From Azospirillum brasilense (GTDB lineage Bacteria > Pseudomonadota > Alphaproteobacteria > Azospirillales > Azospirillaceae): DNA of 64,000 nt. The stretch lies in the NCBI RefSeq assembly GCF_022023855.1, contig NZ_CP059449.1, forward strand, positions 1,288,501 to 1,352,500, read 5' to 3'. Positions 33,860 to 43,292 of the stretch are shown here, one piece after another. A model generated the notes under the pieces. That model had not been told where the DNA came from and did no database searches. It saw only the letters and a program-made list of their open reading frames with translations. Both the position numbers and the translations under genes were made by a program. Positions within the stretch are counted from its first letter, which is position 1. Each line of letters starts with the position of its first letter.

Positions 33860-35197
33860 ATGCTGACCCGCCGCAAGCTCGCCGTCTCGACGGCCGCCTT
33901 CGCGCTCGCCGCCGGTTTCACCGGCGCCGCCTACGCCCAGCAGAAGACTGTCGTCGAATTCTGGCACGGCCTGCCCCAGCCGCTCGGCGGCCAGCTCGAG
34001 CAGGTGGTGAAGGGCTTCAACGACAGCCAGGACAAGGTCCAGGTCAACCCGACCTTCAAGGGCAGCTATCCAGAGACGATGCAGGCGGCCATCGCCGCCT
34101 TCCGCGCCGGCAACGCCCCGCACATCGTGCAGATGTTCGAGGTCGGCACCGCCACCATGCTGTCCGCCGGCCCGGCCATCAAGCCGGTGCACCAGCTGAT
34201 GAGCGAGACGGGGTCGGGGCTCGACGCTGCGGCCTACATCCCGGCGGTCCGGGGCTATTACAGCTCCAAGGACGGCAAGATGATGGCCCTGCCGTTCAAC
34301 AGCTCCACCACCATCACCTTCTACAACAAGGACGCCTTCCAGAAGGCCGGGCTCGACCCCAACAAGCCGCCGGCGACTTGGCCGGAGGTGGCCGACGCGG
34401 CGCGCAAGCTGAAGGCGGCGGGCGTGACCTGCCCGATGACCTTCTCCTGGCCGACCTGGACGCAGTTCGAGCAGGTCGGCGCGCTCCACGACAAGCCCTT
34501 CGCGTCGGAGGCCAACGGCTTCGGCGGGCTGAACGCCACGCTGAAGATCAACGACCCGTTCTTCGTGAAGCATCTCCAGACGCTGATCGACCTGCAGAAG
34601 GAAGGCGCGCTGCGCTACGGCGGCCGCGACAACGCCGCGGACTCGCTGTTCCCGTCGGGCGAATGCGCGATGATCCAGGCCTCGTCCGGCCTGCGCGGGC
34701 GCATCGTCAAGGAGGCCAAGTTCAATTGGGGTGCCGCGCCGCTGCCCTACTGGCCGGACGCCATCTCCTCGCCGAAGAACTCGATCATCGGCGGCGCCGC
34801 CTTCTGGGTGATGACCTCGCCCAAGCGCACCGCCGACGAGTACAAGGCCGTCGCCGCCTTCTTCAGCTACCTCGCCCGCCCGGAGGTGGACGCCAAGTGG
34901 CACATGGACACCGGCTACGTCCCGGTGACGCTGCAGGGCTTCGAGTTGGCGAAGAAAGAGGGCTTCTACGACAAGAACCCCGGCGCCGAGGTGCCGGCGG
35001 AGCAGTTGACCCGGACCGCCACCACGGAGAACACCATGGGGCTGCGGCTGGGCAACCTGCCGGAGATCCGCAACATCATCCAGGAGGAGATGGAGCGGGC
35101 GTTCCAGGGCCAGCAGACCGCCCAGCAGGCGCTGGACAACGCGGTGAAGCGCGGCGACACGGTCCTGCGCAACTTCGAGCGCGCCAACAAGAACTGA
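33860..35197 (+). CDS. ugpB: glycerol-3-phosphate ABC transporter substrate-binding protein UgpB
   Basis: A 445-aa periplasmic binding protein with a signal peptide (MLTRRKLAVSTAAFALAAG to AYA-QQKT). It resembles E. coli UgpB along its length: VEFWHGLPQPLGGQLEQVV, FRAGNAPHIVQMFEVGTATM, and LPFNSSTTITFYNKDAF. It captures sn-glycerol-3-phosphate or glycerophosphodiesters for import as carbon and phosphate source. It is first in ugpBAEC. A large hairpin block follows before ugpA, which may keep the binding protein in excess. ATG at 33860 directly precedes the signal peptide; the upstream extension is not coding. Confidence 0.95.
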   Translation: MLTRRKLAVSTAAFALAAGFTGAAYAQQKTVVEFWHGLPQPLGGQLEQVVKGFNDSQDKVQVNPTFKGSYPETMQAAIAAFRAGNAPHIVQMFEVGTATMLSAGPAIKPVHQLMSETGSGLDAAAYIPAVRGYYSSKDGKMMALPFNSSTTITFYNKDAFQKAGLDPNKPPATWPEVADAARKLKAAGVTCPMTFSWPTWTQFEQVGALHDKPFASEANGFGGLNATLKINDPFFVKHLQTLIDLQKEGALRYGGRDNAADSLFPSGECAMIQASSGLRGRIVKEAKFNWGAAPLPYWPDAISSPKNSIIGGAAFWVMTSPKRTADEYKAVAAFFSYLARPEVDAKWHMDTGYVPVTLQGFELAKKEGFYDKNPGAEVPAEQLTRTATTENTMGLRLGNLPEIRNIIQEEMERAFQGQQTAQQALDNAVKRGDTVLRNFERANKN

Positions 35198-35216
35198 GCA
35201 AGGCTTATGGGCTGTT

Positions 35217-35417
35217 CCCTCTCCCGTCCCGGGAGAGGGTGGCCCGAAGGGCCTCTCGCACTGGCCGAAGGCCAGCGCTGACGGCGTCAGGCGGATGCCG
35301 ATGGCATCCGCTGAGAGCCGGGTGAGGGTCGACCGAGGATCGGAGAGCTGATCCTTGGCCGTACCCTCACCCTTCCCACGCTTCGCGCGGGTCCCTTCCC
35401 TCTCCCGGGGCGGGAGA
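35217..35417. repeat. 200-bp nested inverted repeat between ugpB and ugpA
   Basis: The outer arms are CCCTCTCCCGTCCCGGGAGAGGGT and the mirrored ACCCTCACCC...CCCTCTCCCGGGGCGGGAGA. Inner hairpins include GGCCCGAAGGGCC, CTGGCCGAAGGCCAG and CGGATGCCGATGGCATCCG. It has the same family look as 3087-3179 and 25598-25714, but here it lies inside an operon. Confidence 0.8.
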
Positions 35418-35451
35418 CGGCAGAAAGAACCGGGAGCAACCGAAGGATTCC

Positions 35452-36336
35452 ATGCAACGTCGCGTGATTTTCGACAACAGGGCGTTGCCCTACCTGCTGC
35501 TGGCGCCGCAGGTGGCGGTGACGCTGATCTTCTTCATCTGGCCGGCGGCGCAGGCGCTGTGGCAGTCGGTGCATCTCCAGGACGCCTTCGGCCTGCGCAG
35601 CCAGTTCGTCGGGCTGGAGAATTTCCAGGCGGTGCTGAGCGACCCGAACTATCTGGAGACGGTCAAGACCACCATCGTCTTCAGCGCGTCGGTGACCTTC
35701 CTGTCGCTGGTCTCCGCGCTGGGGCTGGCGGTGCTGGCCGATGCGAAGATCCGGGCGGCGGCGGCCTACAAGACGCTGCTGATCTGGCCCTACGCGCTGG
35801 CGCCCGCGGTGGCGGCGGTGCTGTGGATGTTCATCTTCAACCCGGACATCGGCATCCTGGGCCGCGCGCTGAACAACCTCGGCTACGCCTGGGACTACCG
35901 GCTGAACGACGGGCAGGCGCTGACGATGGTCATCCTGGCGGCGAGCTGGAAACAGGTCTCCTACAACTTCATCTTCTTCCTGGCCGGGCTGCAGGCCATC
36001 CCGCGCTCCGTCCTCGAGGCGGCGAGCATCGACGGGGCGGGGGCGGTGCGCCGCTTCTGGACGATCACCTTCCCGCTGCTGTCGCCGACCACCTTCTTCC
36101 TGCTGGTGGTGAACATCGTCTATGCCTTCTTCGAGACCTTCGGCACGATCCACGCCCTGACCCACGGCGGGCCGGGCAAGGCCACGGAGACGCTGATCTT
36201 CCGCGTCTACCAGGACGGCGTGGTCAACCACGACCTGGGCGGTTCCTCGGCGCAGTCGGTGATCCTGATGGTCATCGTCATCGCGCTGACCGCCATACAG
36301 TTCCGCTTCGTCGAGCGCAAGGTGCATTACTCATGA
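35452..36336 (+). CDS. ugpA: glycerol-3-phosphate ABC transporter permease UgpA
   Basis: A 294-aa inner-membrane permease with six helices. The EAA loop that docks the ATPase is at [25 protein letters not shown]. The N-terminus ([28 protein letters not shown]) matches UgpA. GAAGGATT precedes ATG. It overlaps ugpE by four bases (ATGA), so the two permeases are translationally coupled. It forms a heterodimer with UgpE in the UgpBAEC2 complex. Confidence 0.95.
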   Translation: MQRRVIFDNRALPYLLLAPQVAVTLIFFIWPAAQALWQSVHLQDAFGLRSQFVGLENFQAVLSDPNYLETVKTTIVFSASVTFLSLVSALGLAVLADAKIRAAAAYKTLLIWPYALAPAVAAVLWMFIFNPDIGILGRALNNLGYAWDYRLNDGQALTMVILAASWKQVSYNFIFFLAGLQAIPRSVLEAASIDGAGAVRRFWTITFPLLSPTTFFLLVVNIVYAFFETFGTIHALTHGGPGKATETLIFRVYQDGVVNHDLGGSSAQSVILMVIVIALTAIQFRFVERKVHYS

Positions 36337-37205
36337 ACCGCGACCGCGACAACCCGCGCTCCGGCGGGCGCCTGATGGACATGGTCCCGCACCTGATCCT
36401 GATGCTGGGCGTCTTGATCTTCGCCTTTCCGATCTACGTGACGGTCATCGGCTCGACCTGGGACGCCGCCACCATCGGGCGCGGCAACCTGCCGCTGACG
36501 CCCGGCGGCGAGATGCTGAACAACTACGCCTCGGCCTGGAGCGAATCGCAGGGCAACCGCGTCATGCACACGCCCGTGCGCATCATGATGTGGAACAGCC
36601 TCGTCATGGCGCTGGTCATCGCGCTGGGCAAGATCGCCATCTCGATCATCTCGGCCTATGCGGTGGCCTTCTTCCGCTTCCCGCTGCGCATGGTCTTCTT
36701 CTGGATGATCTTCATCACGCTGATGCTGCCGGTTGAGGTGCGAATCATCCCGACCTACGAGGTGGTGGCCAACCTTGGGCTGATCGACAGCTACGCCGGG
36801 CTGACCATCCCGCTGATCGCCTCGGCCACGGCGACGCTGCTGTTCCGGCAATTCTTCCTGACCATCCCGGACGAGCTGGTGGAGGCCGCGAAGATCGACG
36901 GGGCGGGGGCGCTGCGCTTCTTTGTGGACGTGGTGCTGCCCCTGTCGCGCACCAACATTGCGGCGCTGTTCGTCATCCTCTTCATCTACGGCTGGAACCA
37001 GTATCTCTGGCCGCTGCTGATCACCAACAGCGCGGAGATGGAGACGGTGGTCATCGGCATCACCAAGATGATCGGCAACGGCGAGGCCGCGACCGACTGG
37101 AACCTCATCATGGCGACGACGGTGCTGGCCATGCTGCCGCCGGTGGCGGTGGTCGTGCTGATGCAGCGTTGGTTCGTCAAAGGCCTTGTGGACAGCGAGA
37201 AATAA
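36333..37205 (+). CDS. ugpE: glycerol-3-phosphate ABC transporter permease UgpE
   Basis: A 290-aa six-helix permease, partner of UgpA. The family N-terminal region [20 protein letters not shown] and the EAA loop [25 protein letters not shown] are clear. The start ATGA overlaps the ugpA stop; the ATG gives a short charged N-terminal tail before helix 1, as in homologues. It ends three bases before the ugpC start. Confidence 0.95.
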   Translation: MNRDRDNPRSGGRLMDMVPHLILMLGVLIFAFPIYVTVIGSTWDAATIGRGNLPLTPGGEMLNNYASAWSESQGNRVMHTPVRIMMWNSLVMALVIALGKIAISIISAYAVAFFRFPLRMVFFWMIFITLMLPVEVRIIPTYEVVANLGLIDSYAGLTIPLIASATATLLFRQFFLTIPDELVEAAKIDGAGALRFFVDVVLPLSRTNIAALFVILFIYGWNQYLWPLLITNSAEMETVVIGITKMIGNGEAATDWNLIMATTVLAMLPPVAVVVLMQRWFVKGLVDSEK

Positions 37206-37208
37206 GAA

Positions 37209-38282
37209 ATGGCAACGGTCGATCTGAATCGGGTCCGCAAGTCCTACGGCGCCGTCGAAGCTATCAAGGGCATCGACATCAGCGTCGCGGATGGGGAGTT
37301 CCTCGTGTTGCTCGGCCCCTCGGGCTGCGGCAAGTCCACGCTGCTGCGCATGGTCGCCGGGCTGGAAAGCATCACCGGCGGCGAGATCGCCATCGGCGGG
37401 CGGGTGGTCAACGGGCTGGAGCCCAAGGACCGCGACATTGCCATGGTGTTCCAGAACTACGCGCTCTACCCGCACATGAGCGTGTTCGACAACATGGCCT
37501 ACGGGCTGAAGATCCGCGGCCTGCCCAAGGCGGAGATCCAGACGCGCGTCGCCAAGGCCGCGGAGATCCTGGAACTTGGCCGCTTCCTCGACCGCCGACC
37601 CAGCCAGCTCTCCGGCGGGCAGCGCCAGCGCGTCGCCATGGGCCGCGCCATCGTGCGCGAGCCCGCCGCCTTCCTGTTCGACGAGCCGCTGTCGAACCTG
37701 GACGCCAAGCTGCGCACCCAGATGCGCGTCGAGATCAAGCGGCTCCAGGACCGGCTGGGCATCACCAGCCTCTATGTGACGCACGATCAGGTCGAGGCGA
37801 TGACGCTGGCCGACCGCATCCTGGTGATGAATCACGGGGTGGCCGAGCAGGTCGGCACGCCGCTGGAGGTCTACCAGCGCCCGGCCAGCCTGTTCGTGGC
37901 CGGCTTCATCGGGTCGCCACCGATGAACGTGCTGGACGCGCGCTTCGACGCCGCCGGGCAGGGGGTGGCGCTGCCCGGCGGCACAGCCTTCCTTCTGCCG
38001 CGCCCGCGGCCCGACATGGCCGGGCGGCCGATCAAGCTGGGCGTGCGGCCGGAGCATCTGGCCGTCACGTCCGGTGACGGGCCGCTGATCGTCACGGTCG
38101 ATCTGGTGGAGGCTCTGGGCGCCGATACAGTAGTCTATGGCCGCCTGCCGGACGGCGAGGGAATGGTGGTCCGAGTCGCCGGCCTGCCGTTCTGCCGCGA
38201 GGGCGAGACCCTGCGCGTCGGCGCGCCGCCCGACGCCCTGCATCTGTTCGATGCCGAGACGGGACGGCGTTTGCCGGATTGA
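37209..38282 (+). CDS. ugpC: sn-glycerol-3-phosphate import ATP-binding protein UgpC
   Basis: A 357-aa ABC ATPase of the MalK/UgpC class. Walker [11 protein letters not shown]-loop [13 protein letters not shown], signature [15 protein letters not shown], Walker [13 protein letters not shown] and the H-loop YVTHDQ are all intact; the C-terminal ~120 residues form the TOBE/regulatory domain. It energises the UgpAE permease. It starts three bases after the ugpE stop. A ugpQ phosphodiesterase gene, present after ugpC in E. coli, is absent; a VOC protein follows instead. Confidence 0.95.
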   Translation: MATVDLNRVRKSYGAVEAIKGIDISVADGEFLVLLGPSGCGKSTLLRMVAGLESITGGEIAIGGRVVNGLEPKDRDIAMVFQNYALYPHMSVFDNMAYGLKIRGLPKAEIQTRVAKAAEILELGRFLDRRPSQLSGGQRQRVAMGRAIVREPAAFLFDEPLSNLDAKLRTQMRVEIKRLQDRLGITSLYVTHDQVEAMTLADRILVMNHGVAEQVGTPLEVYQRPASLFVAGFIGSPPMNVLDARFDAAGQGVALPGGTAFLLPRPRPDMAGRPIKLGVRPEHLAVTSGDGPLIVTVDLVEALGADTVVYGRLPDGEGMVVRVAGLPFCREGETLRVGAPPDALHLFDAETGRRLPD

Positions 38283-38330
38283 GTTGGTTAGTCAATCACC
38301 AGCAGGGAGGGGGCGAAGACCCCGACGAGC

Positions 38331-38765
38331 ATGAGCGCAACCGACCGCAAACCCGTTCCGCCCTTCCACCTCGCCTTCCCCGTCCGCGACAAGGAGGAGG
38401 CGCGCGCCTTCTACGCCGGCCTGCTGGGCTGCGGTGTGGGGCGGGAATCCGACCGCTGGATCGACTTCGACCTCTACGGCCATCAGGTGGTGGCTCATGT
38501 GACGGAGGAGGCCGGGACCCGCGCCACCAACCCGGTCGATGGCGAGGACGTGCCGGCCAGCCATTTCGGCGTGATCCTGGATTGGGACGACTGGCACGCG
38601 CTGGCCGACAAGCTGAAGGCCGAAGGCGTGCGCTTCCTCATCGAGCCGCAGATCCGCTTCAAGGGTCAGGCAGGCGAGCAGGCCACCATGTTCTTCTTCG
38701 ACCCGAGCGGAAACGCTCTGGAGTTCAAGAGCTTCCAGGACATGGGGCAGATTTTCGCGCGGTGA
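38331..38765 (+). CDS. VOC family protein (glyoxalase/dioxygenase fold)
   Basis: A 144-aa protein with two beta-alpha-beta-beta-beta modules. The N-terminus [23 protein letters not shown] and the C-terminal [15 protein letters not shown] are standard vicinal-oxygen-chelate marks, with metal ligands His (FHLAF), His (SHFGVIL) and Glu (LEFK). Its reaction is unknown; it could be a lyase, dioxygenase or resistance protein. It is 48 bases after ugpC with no terminator between, so it is probably the last gene of the ugp operon. Confidence 0.9.
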   Translation: MSATDRKPVPPFHLAFPVRDKEEARAFYAGLLGCGVGRESDRWIDFDLYGHQVVAHVTEEAGTRATNPVDGEDVPASHFGVILDWDDWHALADKLKAEGVRFLIEPQIRFKGQAGEQATMFFFDPSGNALEFKSFQDMGQIFAR

Positions 38766-38803
38766 TGGACGCGTAGGGACGGTTTGTCTTTCAACGGAAC
38801 ATC

Positions 38804-38835
38804 GGCCCTCCTCCCCACCGGGTGGAGGGCCTTTT
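38804..38835 (+). terminator. terminator after the ugp-VOC operon
   Basis: GGCCCT...AGGGCC with an inner CCACC/GGTGG stem, followed by TTTT, 38 bases past the VOC stop. Confidence 0.8.
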
Positions 38836-39210
38836 CCTGTCGATCCGCAGACTCTCCCTGTTCTGTTCGTATATCAATAGAAACACAGATAAAGGGTGCA
38901 GGGCTGAGTGTAACTTTTGTCGTGCCTGTTTCTGTTTTGTTTTTGATTAGATAGATAAGTAATGAAGTTAGTGCTTTCGTGTGTAATTTATGGTTGTTGA
39001 CTGTTTTCTTTTCTCATGACAGATCTCGTTTTGAGAGCATTTCAGGACTTGTGCTCAACCACATGCTGTTGTGTGCATGAGCGAGCGCAGCTGAAGAGCC
39101 TCTGTTCGGAAACCATGATCGACCGATCCGGTGAACGCTGCACGGTCGGCCAAACAAGCAAACTTTCCGAACATTCATTCGACGATGCATAAAATAAGTG
39201 GGGATTCGAC
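38836..39210. other. 375-bp AT-rich intergenic region before the RTX gene
   Basis: Between about 38860 and 39030 the sequence is strikingly AT-rich for this genome (for example TTTTGTTTTTGATTAGATAGATAAGTAATG). No gene is seen. It probably contains the promoter of the RTX gene and could be bound by a nucleoid silencer; it may also mark acquired DNA. Confidence 0.6.
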
Positions 39211-39840
39211 ATGAGCGTCATCAATGGAACGTCCGCGTCCGAAGTGATCGATCTGCGGGGATTGGTCCCCGGACCGTACGAGACCGCCAACGGCTCCGCG
39301 GCGGGTGCCGGCAACGACACCGTGTATGGCAGCAGCTATCCCGATCTGATCCAGGGCGGGAGCGGAAACGATCTCCTCTACGGTTTCAATGGAAACGACA
39401 TTCTGGTCGGCGACGACGGCAACGACACGCTGTATGGCGGCAACGGGAGCGACAGCCTTCTGGCCAGTTCGGGGAACGATCACCTGCTGGGCGAAGCCGG
39501 TGACGACACGCTGTATGGCGGGGCGGGCAACGACGTCTATTATCATTCGGCGAATGGCGGCGTTGATCTCATCAACGATGACAAGTCGGAAGCCGGAATG
39601 CCGGGCTATGGCGGCGGAACGTCCGACGTCGTGTACTTCACCGATGTAACGATGGCGAACCTCGCCTTCTTCCGTCCGATGGGAAGCAACGACCTGTGGA
39701 TCTCCAGCGTGGCCGATTTCAGCGATGGCTATCTGAATGATGGCGTGATCATCCAGGACTTCTATCTGGGTGGCAACAACACCATCGAGTATCTGTACAG
39801 CTCCGACTCTTACGCAGTCAATCTGACGACGCTGCTCTGA
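39211..39840 (+). CDS. small RTX (hemolysin-type calcium-binding) protein
   Basis: A 209-aa acidic protein with no Sec signal. Residues ~30-110 contain about six nonapeptide RTX repeats of the GGxGxDxLx kind (GGSGNDLLY, GDDGNDTLY, GGNGSDSLL, GGAGNDVYY), which fold as a Ca2+-loaded beta-roll outside the cell. The C-terminal ~90 residues are an RTX-associated region ending in a hydrophobic NLTTLL, suitable as a type I secretion signal. No secretion ATPase or membrane-fusion genes are nearby. GGGG precedes the ATG. It has no catalytic domain, so an adhesive, matrix or surface-layer role is more likely than a toxin. Confidence 0.9.
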   Translation: MSVINGTSASEVIDLRGLVPGPYETANGSAAGAGNDTVYGSSYPDLIQGGSGNDLLYGFNGNDILVGDDGNDTLYGGNGSDSLLASSGNDHLLGEAGDDTLYGGAGNDVYYHSANGGVDLINDDKSEAGMPGYGGGTSDVVYFTDVTMANLAFFRPMGSNDLWISSVADFSDGYLNDGVIIQDFYLGGNNTIEYLYSSDSYAVNLTTLL

Positions 39841-39863
39841 GTGGTCCATCATCACCAAACGGC

Positions 39864-39893
39864 AAAGCCGCCGCGGCCATCGCGGCGGCTTTT
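39864..39893 (+). terminator. terminator after the RTX gene
   Basis: A 12-bp stem AAAGCCGCCGCG/CGCGGCGGCTTT with a five-base loop and T-run, 23 bases after the stop codon. Confidence 0.88.
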
Positions 39894-40102
39894 CTTTGAT
39901 GGGCAAGGAAATGGTTCGACGCCATCGGCATTTCTTTCACCCTCGCTGGGAAAATTCGGCTCTGCGCATCCGGTTCCACCGTCCCTTCCGCCCCCCTTCC
40001 GCTCTGGCGGATGCCTGCGGTCAGGCGCTGCCGGTGATGGCATGGAAACTGCTAAGGGGAAGGTTGCCGAGGGGGAGTCAACGATCAACCAAGGGGTGTT
40101 TC

Positions 40103-40612
40103 ATGAGCAGCCTGTCCGTCTCCGCGCCGGGATATGGCCCGTCAGGCGCGTACGCACTGAACGGTGGCGGGGTCACCCGCTTTTCGACGGTGACCAAGGC
40201 CACGCCGGAGATGATGGCGCGGGTCGGGGTCGGCGATTCCGCCTTTCAGCAGCAGATGAGGATTGCCGGTGATCCCAACGCCGTGGACCCGGCGGTCGCG
40301 GCGCGCAGCCGCGCCGTGCAGGCCCACACCGTGTTCCGGCAGGGCGGTCAGGTCGTCGCCGCCGTTTGGCGGGACGGCCAGACGCAGATGAGCGACGGGC
40401 TTGCGTCGCGGCTCGACTGGACCGCGCTGGAGCGGCAGACCGCCGCGCTGTCCGAAGCGCAGCGGCGGGACGTGATCGCCGCGGCCATCGCCAAACAGCT
40501 CGGCGGGAGCGCCCAGGTCCAGCGCTACGGCGACAGCGGCGCGGCGCCGACCCGTGGCGCGGTGATCGACGAGCAGGCCACGGCAAATCGGGCGGCGCGC
40601 GGCGGGCGGTGA
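40103..40612 (+). CDS. hypothetical protein (169 aa)
   Basis: I do not recognise this protein. It begins MSSLSVSAPGYGPSGAYAL and has a central VFRQGGQVVAAVWRDGQTQMSD that looks like a small beta hairpin, then a helical region and a disordered Arg/Gly-rich end. There is no signal peptide or membrane helix. AAGGGG lies upstream of ATG at suitable spacing; the longer frame from 39896 crosses the terminator-distal region and is not supported. It is convergent with the helicase gene, 37 bases apart. Confidence 0.65.
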   Translation: MSSLSVSAPGYGPSGAYALNGGGVTRFSTVTKATPEMMARVGVGDSAFQQQMRIAGDPNAVDPAVAARSRAVQAHTVFRQGGQVVAAVWRDGQTQMSDGLASRLDWTALERQTAALSEAQRRDVIAAAIAKQLGGSAQVQRYGDSGAAPTRGAVIDEQATANRAARGGR

Positions 40613-40649
40613 TCCCGCCGCGCGCCCAACAGGCACAGGCTGTTTAGAC

Positions 40650-42086
40650 TCAGGCTGCGGACCGCTTGTTCCCGCCCGGCTGGCCGCCGTGCGGGGCGGG
40701 GCGGCGGTTGTGGCGGTTCTGCTGGTTGGCCGACACCTTGGCCTTCAGCGGCTGGTCGCCGGTGGCGCCGGCAACCCGCGCGCCCTGCTGCGGCTGCGGC
40801 TTCGCGCCCTGGGCCTTCGGCGCCTGAGCCCTCTGGCCCTGCGGCTTGCCGCCGCCCGGCTGCTGGTGGGGCTGGCCGCGGCCCGGACGGGGCTGCTTGG
40901 GCGCCGGCTTCGGCGGCTTGGCCGAGGAGGCATGGATCGCCGCCACCACCGACGCGTGGTAGGGATGGTCGTGGTCGGCCGGGACCGGCTGGCGGATGGT
41001 CTTCTCGATGGCCTTCAGATAAGCCACCTCCTCCGCGTCGCAGAAGGACACCGCGCTGCCGTCGGTGCCGGCGCGGGCGGTGCGGCCGATGCGGTGGACG
41101 TAGCTTTCCGGCTCGTTCGGCAGGTCGAAATTGATGACGTGCGTGATGCCGTCGATGTCGATGCCGCGCGCTGCGATGTCGGTCGCCACCAGCGCCTTCA
41201 GGTCGCCGCTGCGGAAGGACTCCAGCGCGCGCACGCGGGCCGACTGCGACTTGTCGCCGTGGATCGCGTCGGCCGGGACGCCGGCCTTCTTCAGATGGTC
41301 GGCGATGCGGTCGGCGCCGTGCTTGGTGCGGGCGAAGACGATCGTCCGCTCCATGGCACCCTCCTGGAGGAGGTCGGCGAGCAGGCGGCGCTTGTCGGCG
41401 CGGTCCACGAACAGCACGCGCTGGGCGATGCGCTCCACCGTGGTGGACTGCGGCGCCACCTCGATCCGCTCGGCATCGGTCAGGATGCTGTGCGCCAGCT
41501 CGACCACGGCTTCCGGCATGGTGGCGGAGAACAGCAGGGTCTGGCGCTGCTTCGGCAGGACCGCGACGACTTTCCGCACGTCGCGGATGAAGCCCATGTC
41601 GAGCATGCGGTCGGCCTCGTCCAGGACGAAGATCTCGATTTGGTCGAGCATGCACTGCTTCTGGGCCATCAGGTCGAGCAGGCGGCCCGGAGTCGCCACC
41701 AGCACGTCGGTGCCGCGGGCCAGAGCGGCGACCTGCGGGCTCTGCCCGACGCCGCCGTGGATCACCGTGCGGCGGATCGGCAGGTGCCGGCCGTAGGTGC
41801 GGAAGCTCTCGCCGATCTGCAGCGCCAGCTCGCGCGTCGGCGTCAGGATCAGCGTGCGCGGCGCCTTGGCCTGCACGCGCTTCTTGTTCTGGAACAGCCG
41901 CTGCAGGATCGGCAGGGTGAAGGCGGCGGTCTTGCCGGTGCCGGTCTGGGCGAGGCCGAGCACGTCGCGGCCCTCCAGAAGAACGGGGATGGCGCCGGCC
42001 TGGATCGGCGTGGCGGTCTGGTAACCCTCTTCGGCGACGGCGCGCAGAAGGGGCTCGATCAGGCCGAGGCCACTGAATTCGGTCAT
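40650..42086 (-). CDS. rhlE: DEAD-box ATP-dependent RNA helicase (RhlE-like)
   Basis: A 478-aa RNA helicase. All core motifs are present: Q-motif GYQTATPIQ, motif [11 protein letters not shown], Ia [53 protein letters not shown]. The C-terminal ~100 residues are a Pro/Gln/Lys/Arg/Gly-rich tail, probably disordered and RNA-binding. RhlE-type enzymes act in ribosome assembly and RNA decay, often in the cold. It is monocistronic with a 465-base divergent region to fur. Confidence 0.93.
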   Translation of the reverse strand: MTEFSGLGLIEPLLRAVAEEGYQTATPIQAGAIPVLLEGRDVLGLAQTGTGKTAAFTLPILQRLFQNKKRVQAKAPRTLILTPTRELALQIGESFRTYGRHLPIRRTVIHGGVGQSPQVAALARGTDVLVATPGRLLDLMAQKQCMLDQIEIFVLDEADRMLDMGFIRDVRKVVAVLPKQRQTLLFSATMPEAVVELAHSILTDAERIEVAPQSTTVERIAQRVLFVDRADKRRLLADLLQEGAMERTIVFARTKHGADRIADHLKKAGVPADAIHGDKSQSARVRALESFRSGDLKALVATDIAARGIDIDGITHVINFDLPNEPESYVHRIGRTARAGTDGSAVSFCDAEEVAYLKAIEKTIRQPVPADHDHPYHASVVAAIHASSAKPPKPAPKQPRPGRGQPHQQPGGGKPQGQRAQAPKAQGAKPQPQQGARVAGATGDQPLKAKVSANQQNRHNRRPAPHGGQPGGNKRSAA

Positions 42087-42551
42087 ACGGGGAGGGTCCT
42101 GGTCACGTGAACAGAGGCTGCACCTGGGCCGTGCCCGGACATGGCCGGGGGCGGCGTGGCTTGGGGCGCTCCGCCGCGGGAGTGCGCGGAGCCATCAATT
42201 CACCGTGGGAAGGCGCAAGCGGCGCCGGTACCGGGACGACGAGGAGCCGGCAGCCCCAAAGCAAAATCGACCGGACACACATAGGCGGTGGGGCGGCTTT
42301 TGGCAAGCAAACAAGGACCTTGGCCGCGTTCCGGACCGGAAATGTCCCTGGGTCGGGCGGCGGTTCCAGGGGACGATGGGGGTGGTAGGGCGTGCCGCGT
42401 CGGCGGGTGAGGCATTTTGCCGCGTTAATTCCCGGATAAAAAAACGGGGTATAGGATTGCGAATGAATTTCAGTATTATGATGGGCGCTGCAGCATGGCG
42501 CCCCGGATCGCGGGACACGGCGCCGCAACGGATGGCAAAGGCGGTGGGGCA
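42087..42551. other. 465-bp divergent region between the helicase and fur
   Basis: No gene is supported. An AT-rich stretch at about 42415-42480 (CGTTAATTCCCGGATAAAAAAACGGGG, with a small CCCG/CGGG dyad) precedes fur and probably carries its promoter. I did not find a convincing Fur or Irr box. Confidence 0.5.
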
Positions 42552-43022
42552 ATGACGTCGCGTCTCGAATCCTTGTGCCTGGAAAAGGGACTGAAGATGA
42601 CCGGCCAGCGCCGGGTCATCTCCCAGGTCCTGTCGGAATCGGAGGACCATCCCGACGTGGAGGAGGTCCACCGCCGCGCCGTCCTGATCGACCCGCGCAT
42701 CTCCATCGCCACCGTCTACCGCACCATGCGCCTCCTGGAAGACGCGCAGGTGATCGAGAAGGTGGACCTGGGCGACGGCCGTGCCCGCTATGAAGAAGCC
42801 TCCACCGACCATCACCACCACCTGATTGACACGCGCAGCGGGCGGATCATCGAATTCGCCAGCCCGGAACTGGAGGCGCTGAAGGAGCGCATCGCCCGGG
42901 AGCTGGGCTACCGCATCGTCGGTCACCGGCTGGAAATCTACGGCGTTCCGCTCGACAGCGTGTCTCTCGACGGCGGCGACGCGCTGGACGGCAACTCTGG
43001 GGAAGGCGGGGAGCGTCGATGA
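42552..43022 (+). CDS. fur: Fur family metalloregulator (alphaproteobacterial Fur/Mur type)
   Basis: A 156-aa metal-dependent repressor. The winged helix contains MTGQRRVISQVL and the recognition region ISIATVYRTMRLLED. The dimerisation domain has the metal-site run TDHHHHLID and ends with GHRLEIYGVPL, matching alphaproteobacterial Fur/Mur proteins (RIIEFASPELEAL) rather than Irr. In this class the sensed metal may be manganese or iron. The CxxC structural zinc site of enterobacterial Fur is absent. ATG at 42552 gives the expected N-terminus. Its stop overlaps the next small gene by four bases. Confidence 0.92.
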   Translation: MTSRLESLCLEKGLKMTGQRRVISQVLSESEDHPDVEEVHRRAVLIDPRISIATVYRTMRLLEDAQVIEKVDLGDGRARYEEASTDHHHHLIDTRSGRIIEFASPELEALKERIARELGYRIVGHRLEIYGVPLDSVSLDGGDALDGNSGEGGERR

Positions 43023-43243
43023 AAAGCATGCGCTGGCTGACGATCGACCCCTACCCGGCGGTGAGCCTGAATTGCCGCGACGCGGTCCAGCGCTGCTACG
43101 CCGGCCTGTGCGACTGCGGCCAGCCGGAGCGCTACGCGCTGGAGGCGGCGGTGACCGTCTTCCGCTACCACCATCCGGAAACCCCGCCCTTCCAGGCGGA
43201 AACCATCGTCAGCCAGTGGGTGGCCGGTCCGGTCCGGCACTGA
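43019..43243 (+). CDS. small hypothetical protein translationally coupled to fur (74 aa)
   Basis: Begins at an ATGA overlap with the fur stop codon, so it is made from the same message. The 74 residues have three Cys close together (NCRDAVQRCYAGLCDCG contains four) and a hydrophobic C-terminal part (ETIVSQWVAGPVRH). I know no family. Clustered cysteines in a gene coupled to a metalloregulator suggest metal or redox binding, but this is inference. Confidence 0.65.
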   Translation: MKSMRWLTIDPYPAVSLNCRDAVQRCYAGLCDCGQPERYALEAAVTVFRYHHPETPPFQAETIVSQWVAGPVRH

Positions 43244-43292
43244 CCGCCGCCCGGTGCCCGTCTCTCTCCGCCCGTCTCACTCTGCCAATCTC

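Noticed and set aside
38836..39210. Insertion sequence or integration site in the AT-rich patch
   Set aside because: No terminal inverted repeats, target duplication, tRNA fragment or transposase remnant could be seen.
39300..39540. Tandem short repeats resembling a CRISPR or satellite array
   Set aside because: They are the coding repeats of RTX nonapeptides in frame; units vary and there are no spacers.
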